Shown here piece after piece: positions 36,541-46,866 of a stretch of DNA of 64,000 nucleotides (positions are counted from its first letter, which is position 1; each line of letters starts with the position of its first letter). The DNA is taken from assembly GCF_027887165.1 (NCBI RefSeq), contig NC_077231.1, positions 190,898,334-190,962,333 of the forward strand. The letters run 5' to 3'. The DNA comes from Monodelphis domestica (Eukaryota > Chordata > Mammalia > Didelphimorphia > Didelphidae). A program made the translations under genes and the position numbers. Below the pieces are notes generated by a model. The model was given only the letters and a program-made list of their open reading frames with translations, did not search any database and was not told the origin of the DNA.

Positions 36541-37739
36541 CTTTCCAATTGCACATTTTTTAGGTACTTCAAGAGTAGTGATTCTCCAGCTACTTCCTGA
36601 TAGGTATGGGTGATTTAGCACTCTTACACCTTTAAGATCAAGGAGAATCCTCTTACTGACCACTAACGGAAAGAGTCAATGACTTAATGGACTTCTGAAA
36701 AGGTATGACTCCACCCCTGGCTTCCTCTTCCTTCACCTCTTATGTGTGTCAAGTTTCACTAAAACTCTTTCACTAAATTGTCCAGAATAGTAGGAAGATA
36801 AGTGGTATTCTTTCTCCCCACACCACCACTCAAACCCCAGACCACATGGTGTCAGGCTTGTACCCAGGCTCTTGAGTGTCTGTTTCATTTTGTGTTTCCA
36901 TTCTTGAATAGCTGTTCAAATATCATTCTTGAGATGGATGTATCCAGGTTGGTGGGTGACCTTGAGAGTTCCAAAGGTAATAGGTACTTAAGGTGGAGCT
37001 GGCTATTGGCAAAAGGAGTTCCTTCATCACAGAAAATGACTATTGGCAGAAGGATAGACCCAAGTTGTGGCCTGGATTTGTAGAAGGCATGAACAGAGAC
37101 CATGAAGAGCCAAGATAAATATGAAATGTTTATTCTGTAGTCCCACAAACTGTTTCATGTTCTAATGTTTATGATTCAAATTCCTGGCATAAATAGTAAT
37201 AAATTATCAAATGCTCAAATATGGTTAATAAATAATGAGTCTTTTATTTTTTACCTTTTTTGTGAATACAAAATAAATACCTGTCCTTTACTGTATTCAA
37301 ATTATACATTGAGTACCTTTCTTTTTCCACACTTTGGGGAGACCCTAGACATAAGCCAAAACCTAAGCCTTGAGCAATTATCCTCAGACCACTGAGGTGT
37401 AGGTTTAATGAGCTACAGTGTAAGAAATGGGAACTCAATCCCTCTAACAGGAGGCCAGGCTCCCCTAGGAAGCCAGTTCAGATTATTTGCCTTGGGGTTT
37501 GCTGCAATGAGACCCTTCCAGTAAAAGAAATAAGGGAAAGTGCTAAATCCTCTTTAGCTCAGCAACAGTTTCTTACAAAGAAAAAAAAGAAATGTTTAAA
37601 GACATAAAAGACTTGATGAAGAAACTCCTCCTTGCTCCTGGAAAAGATAGCACCAAACATGTGGCCAGAATGAGAAAAGATCACTTTCACATTCCCTGTT
37701 CAAGTCCTGGTTACATTTGGAAAGTGAGAAATTCATTTT
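36541..37739. other. No feature recognised
   Basis: No supported gene or named repeat. Confidence 0.45.
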
Positions 37740-38005
37740 GGAAGAATACAGTCTAGAAAGTAAGAGGAGGAAAAACAGGAAAACATTCTGGAGCCCAATA
37801 GTGGAAGGCTCTGAAAACCCTCAGAAATGGTAGAGACTATATTCAGTAGGCAATGAGAAGCTATTGAAGACTTTCTAGTACTGTAATAATGTTAACAGAA
37901 TGTTAGGAAAATTAATTTAGCAGAAATATGTAGGATAGACTGTAAGAAAGATGGAAAGTGAAGAGACCCATTAAGAAGCTGGAACAATTGCAGTACACAA
38001 TGAGG
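37740..38005 (+). repeat. Interspersed repeat family, 3' part
   Basis: GTGGAAGGCTCTGAAAACCC, GGCAATGAGAAGCTATTGAA, AGAAGCTGGAACAATTGCAG. The intact L1 inserted just after it. Confidence 0.45.
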
Positions 38006-38021
38006 TAACAACAACAACAAC

Positions 38022-38038
38022 AAAAAAAAACAATGAGA
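38022..38038 (+). repeat. Left target-site duplication of the intact L1
   Basis: AAAAAAAAACAATGAGA, repeated exactly at 44374-44390. It follows a short CAA repeat (38007-38021). The A-rich start fits the L1 endonuclease preference for TT|AAAA. The exact left edge is ambiguous because it merges with the A run. Confidence 0.85.
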
Positions 38039-38721
38039 CTTCCGGTTAAGATGGCGGCTTAGAGAAAGCTAAAGCTCAGATCTCCGGAAAACCCTTCCCG
38101 ACCAATCTCAAACGATAAGCTCCTAAGGCGCCGAAATTCAAAACGATCAACAGCACAGACCCTGGGAACCCTCCTCCTGGACCTGGACCCGGTTCAAAAG
38201 GTACGGCTCCCCTCAAAAGCCAGAACCCGAGATCACTCGGACCTCAGGGGTAGGAGCGCAGAGTCCAAGGCTCCCGGAAGCCGCAGCCCGGCCGGCTCAG
38301 AGAGCAGGGTCTGAGGAACAACAACCCTCAGGGCCTTCTACAGTCCCGGTGAAAGTTACTGCCTGGGGCTTCCGCTGCAGAGAGCTGGTCAAAACAACAG
38401 CAACCCTCAGGGCGGGCAAGACAGCCTCACGGGCTGGATCCTGCTATCCAAGTCTCAGTGAAAGTCTGTGCTCTCGGAGCTTGGGGAAGCGGCAGCCCAT
38501 CCCCCCGCAGGCCTGCGAAACAGCCTCACGGCCAGCGATTCTGAAGGCAACTTCCGGAAAGCGAGCCGGGGGGAGAGTGTGGCCACGTGGTCCGACCCTT
38601 CCATTCCAGTTCCAGTGAGGCATATTCAGTTTAACCCAGGGAAAGCCCATAGAACTATCTGCCCAGGACTGCCTCTGAACACCAGAAAGAGACAAGAAAA
38701 GCTAATCCTCCACATTCAGAG
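38039..38721 (+). promoter_or_regulatory. L1 5' UTR with internal promoter and YY1-like site
   Basis: GC- and CpG-rich compared with the flanks, as expected of an L1 internal promoter. AAGATGGCGG at 38048-38057 matches the YY1 core that sets transcription start in human L1. Its placement within the first 20 bases of the element is the same as in human L1. Promoter activity is inferred. Confidence 0.7.
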
Positions 38722-39687
38722 ATGGCAAACTCCACAGAAGCACAGAAGCCCCAAAATACCAAGAAAAATAAGAAGAAAGGGGCGACTTTGGACACATTCT
38801 ATGGAGCCAAAATACAAAATACAGAGCAGATAGAAGATAATATACAAGAAAATGCTCCAAAACCTTCCAAAAGAAATGGAAACTCTCCACAAACCTATGA
38901 AGAATTTGAATCAGAAATGACCAAAAAGATGGAAGCCTTCTGGGAGGAAAAGTTGGAAATAATGCAAAAGAAATTCACGCATCTACAAAACCAGTTTGAC
39001 CAAACTGTAAAAGAAAACCAGGCTTTAAAGGCCAGAATCAGGCAGCTGGAAGACAACGATCGTGTAAAAGAGCAAGAATCAATAAAGCAAAGCCAAAATA
39101 CCAAGAAATTAGAAGAGAACATAAAATATCTCACCGACAAGGTGATAGATCTGGAAAATAGGGGGAGAAGGGATAATTTAAGAATAATTGGACTCCCAGA
39201 TAAGCCAGAAATAAACACCAAACTGGACATGGTGATACAAGATATAATCAAAGAAAATTGCCCAGAGATTCTAGAACAAGGGGGCAATACAGCCACTGAC
39301 AGAGCTCACAGAACACCTTCTACACTAAACCCCCAAAAGACAACTCCCAGGAATGTAATTGCCAAATTCCAAAGCTATCAAACAAAAGAAAAAATCCTAC
39401 AGGAAGCCAGAAAAAGACAATTTAGATATAAAGGAATGCCAATCAGGGTCACCCAAGACCTTGCAAGTTCTACTCTGAATGATCGTAAGGCATGGAACAT
39501 GATCTTCAGAAAGGCAAGAGAGCTGGGTCTCCAACCAAGAATCAGCTACCCAGCAAAACTGACTATATACTTCCAAGGGAAAGTATGGGCATTCAACAAA
39601 ATAGAAGACTTCCAACTTTTTGCAAAGAAAAGACCAGAGCTCTGTGGAAAGTTTGATACCGAAAATCAAAGAGCAAGGAATACCTGA
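38722..39687 (+). CDS. L1 ORF1p, RNA-binding chaperone (321 aa, intact)
   Basis: Trimeric RNA-binding protein that coats L1 RNA in the ribonucleoprotein particle. A basic, low-complexity N-terminus (KKNKKKG at residues 14-20) is followed by a long coiled coil (about 60-148, ending VIDLENRGRR). An RRM-like domain starts DNLRIIGLPDKPE (151-163) and includes RAHRTP and KEKILQEARK. The C-terminal domain runs about 238-300 (YKGMPIRVTQD to IEDFQLF). Length and order match the L1 ORF1p family. No stop or frameshift is present. The start is the first ATG of the open frame, with MANS also seen (as MAN) in the older copy at 12966. Confidence 0.93.
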   Translation: MANSTEAQKPQNTKKNKKKGATLDTFYGAKIQNTEQIEDNIQENAPKPSKRNGNSPQTYEEFESEMTKKMEAFWEEKLEIMQKKFTHLQNQFDQTVKENQALKARIRQLEDNDRVKEQESIKQSQNTKKLEENIKYLTDKVIDLENRGRRDNLRIIGLPDKPEINTKLDMVIQDIIKENCPEILEQGGNTATDRAHRTPSTLNPQKTTPRNVIAKFQSYQTKEKILQEARKRQFRYKGMPIRVTQDLASSTLNDRKAWNMIFRKARELGLQPRISYPAKLTIYFQGKVWAFNKIEDFQLFAKKRPELCGKFDTENQRARNT

Positions 39688-40218
39688 AAAGGTAAATATT
39701 AAGGAAAGGGGAAAATGTTATCTTCTTCTTTTACTCAAACTCTCTTCTATAAGGACTACATTTGTATCAACCTATGTATACTAACATGTGGGGAAAATGT
39801 AATGTATAAATAGGGGGTAAAGAAAGACCAAATAGAATAATCATTCTCACACAAAGATTCACATGGGAAGGGGAGGGGAAGAAAACTCCTATAAGAAGGA
39901 GAGGAAGAGAGGGGGGGGGTTACTTAAACCTCAATCTCAGGGAAATCAGCTCTGAGAGGGAAAAACCTCCAGATCCATTGGGATCTTGAATTCTATCTTA
40001 CCCAACAAGGGTAAGGAGAAGGGAAAACCAAGGGGGGGAGGGGGAGAGGGAGAACAAAAAGGGAGGGTAAGAGAGGGGGGAGGGGGAGGGAACAAAAAGG
40101 GAGGGACTAAAAAGGGAAACATCAAGGGAGGGGACAAGGGGGACTGTTTCAAAGTAAATCACTGGACTAAAAGGTAGAGCCGAAGAAGAAAAGGTTAGAA
40201 TTAGGGAAGGCAATCAAA
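39688..40218 (+). other. Long purine/G-rich L1 inter-ORF region
   Basis: 531 bp separate the two ORFs, compared with about 60 bp in human L1. The + strand is mostly A and G, with several runs of 6 to 9 G, notably 39911-39919 and 40031-40100. The older copy on the - strand has a similar region of about 750 bp (11259-12008). Long inter-ORF spacing may affect how ORF2 translation starts, and the G runs could fold into quadruplexes; both are inferences. Confidence 0.8.
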
Positions 40219-43200
40219 ATGCCAGGGAGTCCACAAATGACAATCATAACTTTGAACGTGAATGGGATGAACTCACCCATAAAACGTAGACGAATAGCAG
40301 AATGGATTAGAATCCAAAACCCTACCATATGTTGTCTTCAAGAAACACACATGAGGCGGGTTGACACCCACAAGGTCAGAATTAAAGGATGGAGTAAGAC
40401 CTTCTGGGCTTCAACTGATAGAAAGAAGGCAGGAGTGGTAATCATGATATCTGATAAAGCCAATGCAAAAATAGACCTGATCAAAAGGGATAGGGAAGGT
40501 AATTATATTTTGTTAAAAGGGACTATAGACAATGAGGAAATATCATTAATCAATATGTATGCACCAAATAATATAGCACCCAAATTTCTAATGGAGAAAC
40601 TAGGAGAATTGAAGGAAGAAATAGACAATAAAACCATACTAGTGGGAGACTTAAACCAACCATTATCAAATTTAGATAAATCAAATCAAAAAATAAATAA
40701 GAAAGAGGTAAAAGAAGTGAATGAAATCTTAGAAAAATTAGAATTAATAGACATATGGAGAAAAATAAATAGGGATAAAAAGGAATACACCTTCTTCTCA
40801 GCACCACATGGCACATTCACAAAAATTGACCATACATTAGGTCACAGAAACATAGCACACAAATGCAGAAAAGCAGAAATAATGAATGCAGCCTTCTCAG
40901 ATCACAAGGCAATAAAAATAATGATTAGTAATGGTACATGGAAAACCAAATCTAAAACCAATTGGAAATTAAACAATATGATACTCCAAAACCGTTTAGT
41001 TAAAGAAGAAATCATAGAAACAATTAATAATTTCATCGAGGAAAATGACAATGGCGAAACATCCTTCCAAACCTTTTGGGATGCAGCCAAAGCGGTAATC
41101 AGAGGTAAATTCATATCCCTGAATGCTTATATTAACAAACAAGGGAGAGCAGAGATCAATCAATTGGAAATGCAAATGAAAAAACTGGAAAGCGATCAAA
41201 TTAAAAACCCCCAGCAGAAAACCAAATTAGAAATCCTAAAAATTAAGGGAGAAATTAATAAAATCGAAAGTGATAGAACTATTGATTTAATAAATGAGAC
41301 AAGAAGCTGGTACTTTGAAAAAACAAACAAAATAGACAAGGTACTGGTCAATCTAGTTAAAAAAAGGAAGGAAGAAAAGCAAATTCACAGCATTAAAGAT
41401 GAAAAGGGGGACAGCACCTCCAATGAGGAGGAAATTAAGGCAATCATTAGAAATTACTTTGCCCAATTATATGGCAATAAATACACCAATTTAGGAGAAA
41501 TGGATGAATATATACAAAAATACAAACTGCCTAGACTAACAGAAGAGGAAATAGAATTCCTAAATAATCCCATATCAGAAATTGAAATCCAACAAGCCAT
41601 CAAAGAACTTCCTAAGAAAAAGTCCCCAGGGCCTGATGGATTCACCTGTGAATTCTATCAAACATTCAGAGAACAGTTAATCCCAATACTATACAAACTA
41701 TTTGACATAATAAGCAAAGAGGGAGTTCTACCAAACTCCTTTTACGACACAAACATGGTACTGATTCCAAAACCAGTCAGGTCAAAAACAGAGAAAGAAA
41801 ACTATAGGCCAATCTCCCTAATGAATATAGATGCAAAAATCTTAAATAGGATACTAGCAAAAAGACTCCAGCAAGTGATCAGAAGGATCATTCACCATGA
41901 TCAAGTAGGATTCATACCAGGGATGCAGGGCTGGTTCAACATTAGGAAAACCATCCACATAATTGACCACATCAACAAGCAAACTAGCAAGAATCACATG
42001 ATTATTTCAATAGATGCAGAAAAAGCCTTTGATAAAATACAACACCCATTCCTATTAAAAACACTAGAAAGCATAGGAATAGAAGGGTCATTCCTAAAAA
42101 TAATAAACAGTATATATCTAAAACCAACAGCTAATATCATCTGCAATGGGGATAAACTAGATGCATTCCCAATAAGATCAGGAGTGAAACAAGGATGCCC
42201 ATTATCACCTCTACTATTTGACATTGTACTAGAAACACTAGCAGTAGCAATTAGAGAAGATAAAGGAATTGAAGGCATCAAAATAGGCAAGGAGGAGACC
42301 AAGTTATCACTCTTTGCGGATGACATGATGGTCTACTTAAAGAATCCTAGAGATTCAACCAAAAAGCTAATTGAAATAATCAACAACTTTAGCAAAGTTG
42401 CAGGATACAAAATAAACCCACATAAATCATCAGCTTTTCTATATATCTCCAACACAGCTCAGCAGCAAGAACTAGAAAGAGAAATCCCATTCAAAATCAC
42501 CTTAGACAAAATAAAATACCTAGGAATCTACCTCCCAAGACAAACACAGGAACTATATGAACACAACTACAAAACACTCGCCACACAACTAAAACTAGAC
42601 TTGAACAAATGGAAAAACATTAACTGCTCATGGATAGGACGAGCCAATATAATAAAAATGACCATCCTACCCAAACTTATTTATCTATTTAGTGCCATAC
42701 CCATTGAACTACCAAAATACTTCTTCACTGATTTAGAAAAAACCATAACAAAGTTCATTTGGAAGAACAAAAGATCAAGGATATCCAGGGAAATAATGAA
42801 AAAAAACACATATGATGGGGGCCTTGCAGTCCCTGACCTAAAACTATATTACAAAGCAGCAGTCATCAAAACAATTTGGTACTGGCTAAGAAATAGAAAG
42901 GAAGATCAGTGGAATAGACTGGGGGAAAGCGACCTCAGCAAGACAGTATACGATAAACCCAAAGATCCCAGCTTTTGGGACAAAAATCCACTATTTCATA
43001 AAAACTGCTGGGAAAATTGGAAGACAGTGTGGGAGAGACTAGGAATAGATCAACACCTCACACCCTACACCAAGATAAATTCAAAATGGGTGAGTGACTT
43101 AAACATAAAGAAGGAAACCATAAGTAAATTGGGTAAACACAGAATAGTATACATGTCAGACCTTTGGGAGGGGAAAGGCTTTAAAACCAAGCAAGATATA

Positions 43201-44025
43201 GAAAGAATCACAAAATGTAAAATAAATAATTTTGACTACATCAAACTAAAAAGCTTTTGTACAAACAAAACCAATATAACTAAAATCAGAAGGGAAACAA
43301 CAAATTGGGAAAAAATCTTCATAGAAACCTCTGACAAAGGTTTAATTACTCATATTTATAAAGAGCTAAATCAATTGTACACAAAATCAAGCCATTCTCC
43401 AATTGATAAATGGGCAAGGGAAATGGATAGGCAGTTCTCAGATAAAGAAATCAAAACTATTAACAAGCACATGAAGAAGTGTTCTACATCTCTTATAATC
43501 AGAGAGATGCAAATCAAAACAACTCTGAGGTATCACCTCACACCTAGCAGATTGGCTAACATAACAGCAAAGGAAAGTAATGAATGCTGGAGGGGATGTG
43601 GCAAAGTAGGGACATTAATTCATTGCTGGTGGAGCTGTGAACTGATCCAACCATTCTGGAGGGCAATTTGGAACTATGCCCAAAGGGCGACAAAAGAATA
43701 TCTACCCTTTGACCCAGCCATAGCACTGCTGGGTCTGTACCCCAAAGAGATAATGGACACAAAGACTTGTACAAAAATATTCATAGCTGCGCTCTTTGTG
43801 GTGGCCCAAAACTGGAAAATGAGGGGATGCCCATCAATTGGGGAATGGCTGAACAAACTGTGGTATATGTTGGTGATGGAGTACTATTGTGCTAAAAGGA
43901 ATAATAAAGTGGAGAAGTTCCATGGAGACTGGAACAACCTCCAGGAAGTGATGCAGAGCGAGAGGAGCAGAACCAGGAGAACATTGTACACAGAGACAAA
44001 CACACTGTGGTATCATCGAACGTAA
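40219..44025 (+). CDS. L1 ORF2p, endonuclease/reverse transcriptase (1268 aa, intact)
   Basis: Makes the target nick and reverse-transcribes L1 RNA at the site. The N-terminal APE-type endonuclease (about 1-238) keeps the catalytic set: N13 in TLNVNG, E42 in QETH, the Tyr of NMYAPN, D and N of GDLNQPL, D of KIDH and H229 of FSDHKA. The reverse transcriptase carries [14 protein letters not shown] and the active site FADD at 699-702. The C-terminal cysteine motif starts CWRGCGKVG at 1123, with HCWWSC following. Length matches the family (human 1275 aa). There is no internal stop, so the protein could be active; activity itself cannot be seen. The start is the first ATG, MPGSPQ. Confidence 0.95.
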   Translation: MPGSPQMTIITLNVNGMNSPIKRRRIAEWIRIQNPTICCLQETHMRRVDTHKVRIKGWSKTFWASTDRKKAGVVIMISDKANAKIDLIKRDREGNYILLKGTIDNEEISLINMYAPNNIAPKFLMEKLGELKEEIDNKTILVGDLNQPLSNLDKSNQKINKKEVKEVNEILEKLELIDIWRKINRDKKEYTFFSAPHGTFTKIDHTLGHRNIAHKCRKAEIMNAAFSDHKAIKIMISNGTWKTKSKTNWKLNNMILQNRLVKEEIIETINNFIEENDNGETSFQTFWDAAKAVIRGKFISLNAYINKQGRAEINQLEMQMKKLESDQIKNPQQKTKLEILKIKGEINKIESDRTIDLINETRSWYFEKTNKIDKVLVNLVKKRKEEKQIHSIKDEKGDSTSNEEEIKAIIRNYFAQLYGNKYTNLGEMDEYIQKYKLPRLTEEEIEFLNNPISEIEIQQAIKELPKKKSPGPDGFTCEFYQTFREQLIPILYKLFDIISKEGVLPNSFYDTNMVLIPKPVRSKTEKENYRPISLMNIDAKILNRILAKRLQQVIRRIIHHDQVGFIPGMQGWFNIRKTIHIIDHINKQTSKNHMIISIDAEKAFDKIQHPFLLKTLESIGIEGSFLKIINSIYLKPTANIICNGDKLDAFPIRSGVKQGCPLSPLLFDIVLETLAVAIREDKGIEGIKIGKEETKLSLFADDMMVYLKNPRDSTKKLIEIINNFSKVAGYKINPHKSSAFLYISNTAQQQELEREIPFKITLDKIKYLGIYLPRQTQELYEHNYKTLATQLKLDLNKWKNINCSWIGRANIIKMTILPKLIYLFSAIPIELPKYFFTDLEKTITKFIWKNKRSRISREIMKKNTYDGGLAVPDLKLYYKAAVIKTIWYWLRNRKEDQWNRLGESDLSKTVYDKPKDPSFWDKNPLFHKNCWENWKTVWERLGIDQHLTPYTKINSKWVSDLNIKKETISKLGKHRIVYMSDLWEGKGFKTKQDIERITKCKINNFDYIKLKSFCTNKTNITKIRRETTNWEKIFIETSDKGLITHIYKELNQLYTKSSHSPIDKWAREMDRQFSDKEIKTINKHMKKCSTSLIIREMQIKTTLRYHLTPSRLANITAKESNECWRGCGKVGTLIHCWWSCELIQPFWRAIWNYAQRATKEYLPFDPAIALLGLYPKEIMDTKTCTKIFIAALFVVAQNWKMRGCPSIGEWLNKLWYMLVMEYYCAKRNNKVEKFHGDWNNLQEVMQSERSRTRRTLYTETNTLWYHRT

Positions 44026-44350
44026 TGGACCTCTCCATTAGTGGTGGTGTAATGTCCCTGAACAACTTGCAGGGACCCAGGAGAAAAAAACACCATTCAT
44101 AAGCAAAGGATAAACTATGGGAGTGGAAACACCGAGAAAAAGCAACTGCCTGAATACAAAGATTGAGGGGACATGACAGAGGATAGACTCTAAATGAACA
44201 CTCTAATGCAAATACTATCAACAAAGCAATGGGTTCAAATCAAGAAAACATCTAATGCCCAGTGGACTTACGCGTCGGCTATGGGGGGTTGGGGGGGGGA
44301 GGAAAAGAAAATGATCTATGTCTTTAACGAATAATGCTTGGAAATGACCA

Positions 44351-44382
44351 AATAAAATATATTTAAAAAAAAAAAAAAAAAA
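44351..44382 (+). terminator. L1 poly(A) signal and A tail
   Basis: AATAAA at 44351-44356, then 18 A residues from 44365. A G-rich stretch (44283-44300) precedes it in the short 3' UTR, as in other L1 elements. Confidence 0.85.
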
Positions 44383-44390
44383 CAATGAGA
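44374..44390 (+). repeat. Right target-site duplication of the intact L1
   Basis: Exact second copy of the 17-bp duplication, overlapping the end of the A tail. Unique flank (AGATCATCACC) follows. Confidence 0.85.
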
Positions 44391-45009
44391 AGATCATCAC
44401 CATCCTGATGGGAGAGGACTACTGTAAGTATAGCCCTATAACACATGAAGAATAAACTGCAGTTCAAACAAGAACTTTGCCAATCTGGCAAAGCTGCTGA
44501 GCCTAAAGGAGATGACTTGGGATTTCAAAAATGAGTTCGCCATCTTTTTAACATCTTCACTGCTGCCATGATACAGGTCTAAGTACCTTCATTTCTGTTG
44601 TTATTTACTTATTACTCTGTATTCTCAGAAATGAATGGAATCTTTAAGACATTTGGTCATTATAAAACTTGCTCCTTCAGGCTAAGATATATGTGGAGGA
44701 GGGACAAATCTCAGCTTCCTATTATTGCTCATCCCATATTTGACATCAGTATATCTGGATTCTGACACCACAGAATTTCAGTTACAAACTTCAGGGACCA
44801 AGTAATCTGGATGCCTTGAGAATACAACAAAAATTTAGAGGCCCCATAAGAAGTAAATATTTGAGCTATACTCCATCGTAAATAGAAGGCAAAGCTGTAT
44901 AATAAACTCTCTCACTAGTCTCTTGGGTCAATTTTTCTCCCACTTCTTTCTCCTCCAATTCTTCCTGCAAACAGCTGGTTAAGTCAACCTTCCTAAACTG
45001 CCAGTACTG
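44391..45009. other. No feature recognised
   Basis: Sequence between the intact L1 and WNT16 with no named element. Confidence 0.45.
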
Positions 45010-45130
45010 TAATGAGATGAAAAATTGAGAGCTGGAAGGAATCTCATCGATCATCAGGGTCACTCCCATGTTCTGCCACTAAGGAACTGAAGTCTAGATA
45101 AGTTAGATGACTCATCCAAAGTTTTGTCCT
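45010..45130 (-). repeat. MIR/THER-like fragment
   Basis: ATTGAGAGCTGGAAGGAATC, CACTAAGGAACTGAAGTCTA, GTTAGATGACTCATCCAAAG, minus orientation. Confidence 0.6.
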
Positions 45131-45257
45131 TACTTCTGTTAAAAAATGTGGCATTGTTCCCTAGGCACTGGATTATTGACAATCTTTAATTTATCTTGTT
45201 AGTGATGTTGTCTTGTTTCTACCAACTAGAATCAACTTTAAAAAAAAAAACACAACA

Positions 45258-45414
45258 CTTTTTTTGTCTAAGTATCAATTCTAAGACAGAAGAGCATCAA
45301 GGGCTAGGAAATTGGGGTTAAGTGACTTGCTCAGGATCACATAGCTAGAAAGTGTTTGAAGTTAGATTTGAACTCAAGTTCTGGCCTCTAACCACTGTAC
45401 TACCCAGCTACCCA
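45258..45414 (-). mobile_element. tRNA-derived SINE, minus strand
   Basis: Same family as 58256. On + it reads TCAAGGGCTAGGAAATTGGG, AGTGACTTGCTCAGGATCAC, GATTTGAACTCAAGTTCTGG and TACTACCCAGCTACCC. It lies about 1.4 kb before the WNT16 ATG. Confidence 0.75.
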
Positions 45415-45419
45415 AATCT

Positions 45420-46189
45420 TAACTTCTTGAAGGGATTATTTTATATTTCTGTATCCCCAACAGCCCTGAGTACATAAGTTAGTATCTTAATGCCTAATTG
45501 TTGATTTAACTCCCATAAATATCCCTGCTCAAGATTCTTAAGAACGAACTGAGGGATAGTATTATGACTATGTTTAAGAAACATTTACAACATTTACCTA
45601 AGAGCTTTTGAAATAGTCTATTCCCTCTCTCCCTTTATTGATTTACATTCTCCATTTCTGAGGACGCTGTAGACTCTGACACTACCAAACAAGAAGTAAT
45701 GAAGGGGAGAATGTAGATATGCTATTCGTATAGGAAGAAAGACTGAATGGATCAGATGGGGGTTGAGGATGGGGTGCTGAACGTGTTGGTATCTACTTTC
45801 CCCTCAGTAAATATAAACCAAATAAAAAAATTAAGCCTAACAACTTTTTAACATTGGTATTAAAATTCCAGAACGCGTTTCATCGATTCAATGATTGGGG
45901 GGAAAAAATCTGTTAAGCTCAGTGCTGTTTTGTACCCATTGGAAAGCCAGTGTCTTCCTCCTGCTGATGAGGAGAGTGGGGAGGGAGAGGGAGAAGGAGA
46001 GAAGGGGGAAGAAGGACAGGGAGGAGGAGGAGGACGACGACAACAAGGAAAGAAAAAGAAAGCAAAGCGGGGCGGCCTTTTAGCCACTCCACCCCTTGGC
46101 TTGGCGAAAGGACCATCATAAATAAAAGTGGGGTAAGTGGAAACCAATGATGCTTGTGCCTCCGAACCTTGACCTATAGTTGCTAAGAC
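45420..46189. other. WNT16 upstream region
   Basis: No gene. Holds the polypurine tract at 45966-46036 and rising CpG content from about 45870, leading into the promoter region. Confidence 0.5.
45966..46036 (+). repeat. Polypurine tract upstream of WNT16
   Basis: About 70 bases almost entirely G and A (runs such as GGGAGGGAGAGGGAGAAGG and GAGGAGGAGGAGG), starting about 0.8 kb before the WNT16 ATG. Such tracts can form triplex or quadruplex structure and are common near promoters. Any function here is inferred. Confidence 0.6.
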
Positions 46190-46771
46190 AAAAACGCCCC
46201 CATCAGTCGGCCAGAGGAAGCAAACCCCTCTGCAGTCCATACATCCAAGGAGGATATGACAGCGCGGTCTGAAAAACTCCGGAGCATTGTGGCCTGGGGA
46301 CTCGCAGTCCTAGAGGAGCCCTTCCCAAAGCGCCTCCCCGCAGAGAACTGGGCTCAGCCAATGAGAACCTGTGCGTCTGGGATAATGAGATGCCGCGGCC
46401 GCAACTGAACCAATCCAAATCCAGGAGCTACCCCGAGGAGATGATGGGAGGGGAAGGCAGGGAGGAGAAGGGCGATGGAAAGAGGGAAAGATCAAACAAG
46501 TTTCTCACCTTGGGAAGCAAGGGACGCTTCCCTCTACTCTGCATCGCTCCTCCTTCCAACGAAGGAGGAAAGTCCCAAGCCACTTTCTCCGCATTTTAGG
46601 CTTCTCTTGTACAGAAAGCGACAGCCCTTGATTCTATTTTATCTTGGGGATGATTGAAGGGTTCATTGACAGCTTTGTCGTTCTGAACTGAGCTCAGGCT
46701 TCGTGGGGCTCACTGGAAAGGAGAGGGTCGGCGGACCGTGAGTGAGCCCTGGAGGACTCGATGCGGGGGCC
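46190..46771 (+). promoter_or_regulatory. WNT16: CpG-rich promoter and 5' UTR region of WNT16
   Basis: CpG density rises sharply here and stays raised to about 47650, unlike the rest of the window. CCAAT motifs lie at 46358-46362 and 46410-46414, and a GC-rich CCGCGGCCGC stretch is at about 46393-46402. No clear TATA box is seen, so a dispersed CpG-island-type start is likely. A short open frame ATG...TGA lies at 46650-46691, and an overlapping out-of-frame ATG is at 46761. The transcription start cannot be fixed from sequence alone. Confidence 0.55.
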
Positions 46772-46866
46772 ATGGATAGAGCGGCTCTCCCGGGACTGCC
46801 TCGCCTCTGCGTCCTGTGGGCAACTCTGCTCGCCCTGTTCCCCTGCGGCGTGCACGGAAACTGGAT
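46772..46866 (+). CDS. WNT16: WNT16 coding exon 1 (signal peptide)
   Basis: Encodes residues 1-31 plus two bases of codon 32. It starts MDRAALPGL and contains a Leu/Ala-rich hydrophobic core followed by CGVHG and NW, a typical secretory signal peptide. The donor GTGAGTAT starts at 46867. The corresponding human isoform (WNT16b) starts with the same MDRAAL. An out-of-frame ATG lies 11 bases upstream at 46761. Confidence 0.95.

Larger units (their letters stand above)
38039..44382 (+). mobile_element. Full-length L1 retrotransposon with both ORFs intact
   Basis: A non-LTR retrotransposon of about 6.3 kb. It starts with CTTCCGGTTAAGATGGCGGC, has a GC-rich 5' UTR (38039-38721), ORF1 (38722-39687), a long purine-rich spacer (39688-40218), ORF2 (40219-44025), a short 3' UTR, the poly(A) signal AATAAA at 44351 and an A tail ending at 44382. 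It is flanked by a perfect 17-bp target-site duplication. Intact ORFs, an intact duplication and full length together indicate a recent insertion. It lies in the same orientation as WNT16 and ends about 2.4 kb before the WNT16 start codon. Confidence 0.95.

Noticed and set aside
39946..40213. Open frames in the L1 inter-ORF region, including Pro-rich ones on the minus strand
   Set aside because: They are translations of G-rich low-complexity sequence with no conserved counterpart in the older L1.
40550..44224. Several minus-strand open frames across L1 ORF2
   Set aside because: They are shadows of the intact ORF2 on the other strand.
1..46000. CPED1 exons, expected upstream of WNT16 by synteny
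   Set aside because: I could not recognise any CPED1 peptide between good splice sites. The gene may end before the window.
45860..46240. Open frames of 60-126 codons on both strands near the WNT16 promoter
   Set aside because: They reflect GC-rich, stop-poor sequence and the polypurine tract. No family resemblance or splice signal is seen.
44391..46771. A search by eye for the alternative first exon of WNT16 (the human WNT16a type)
   Set aside because: No ATG with a matching N-terminus and a donor in the right phase could be seen, so it is not annotated.
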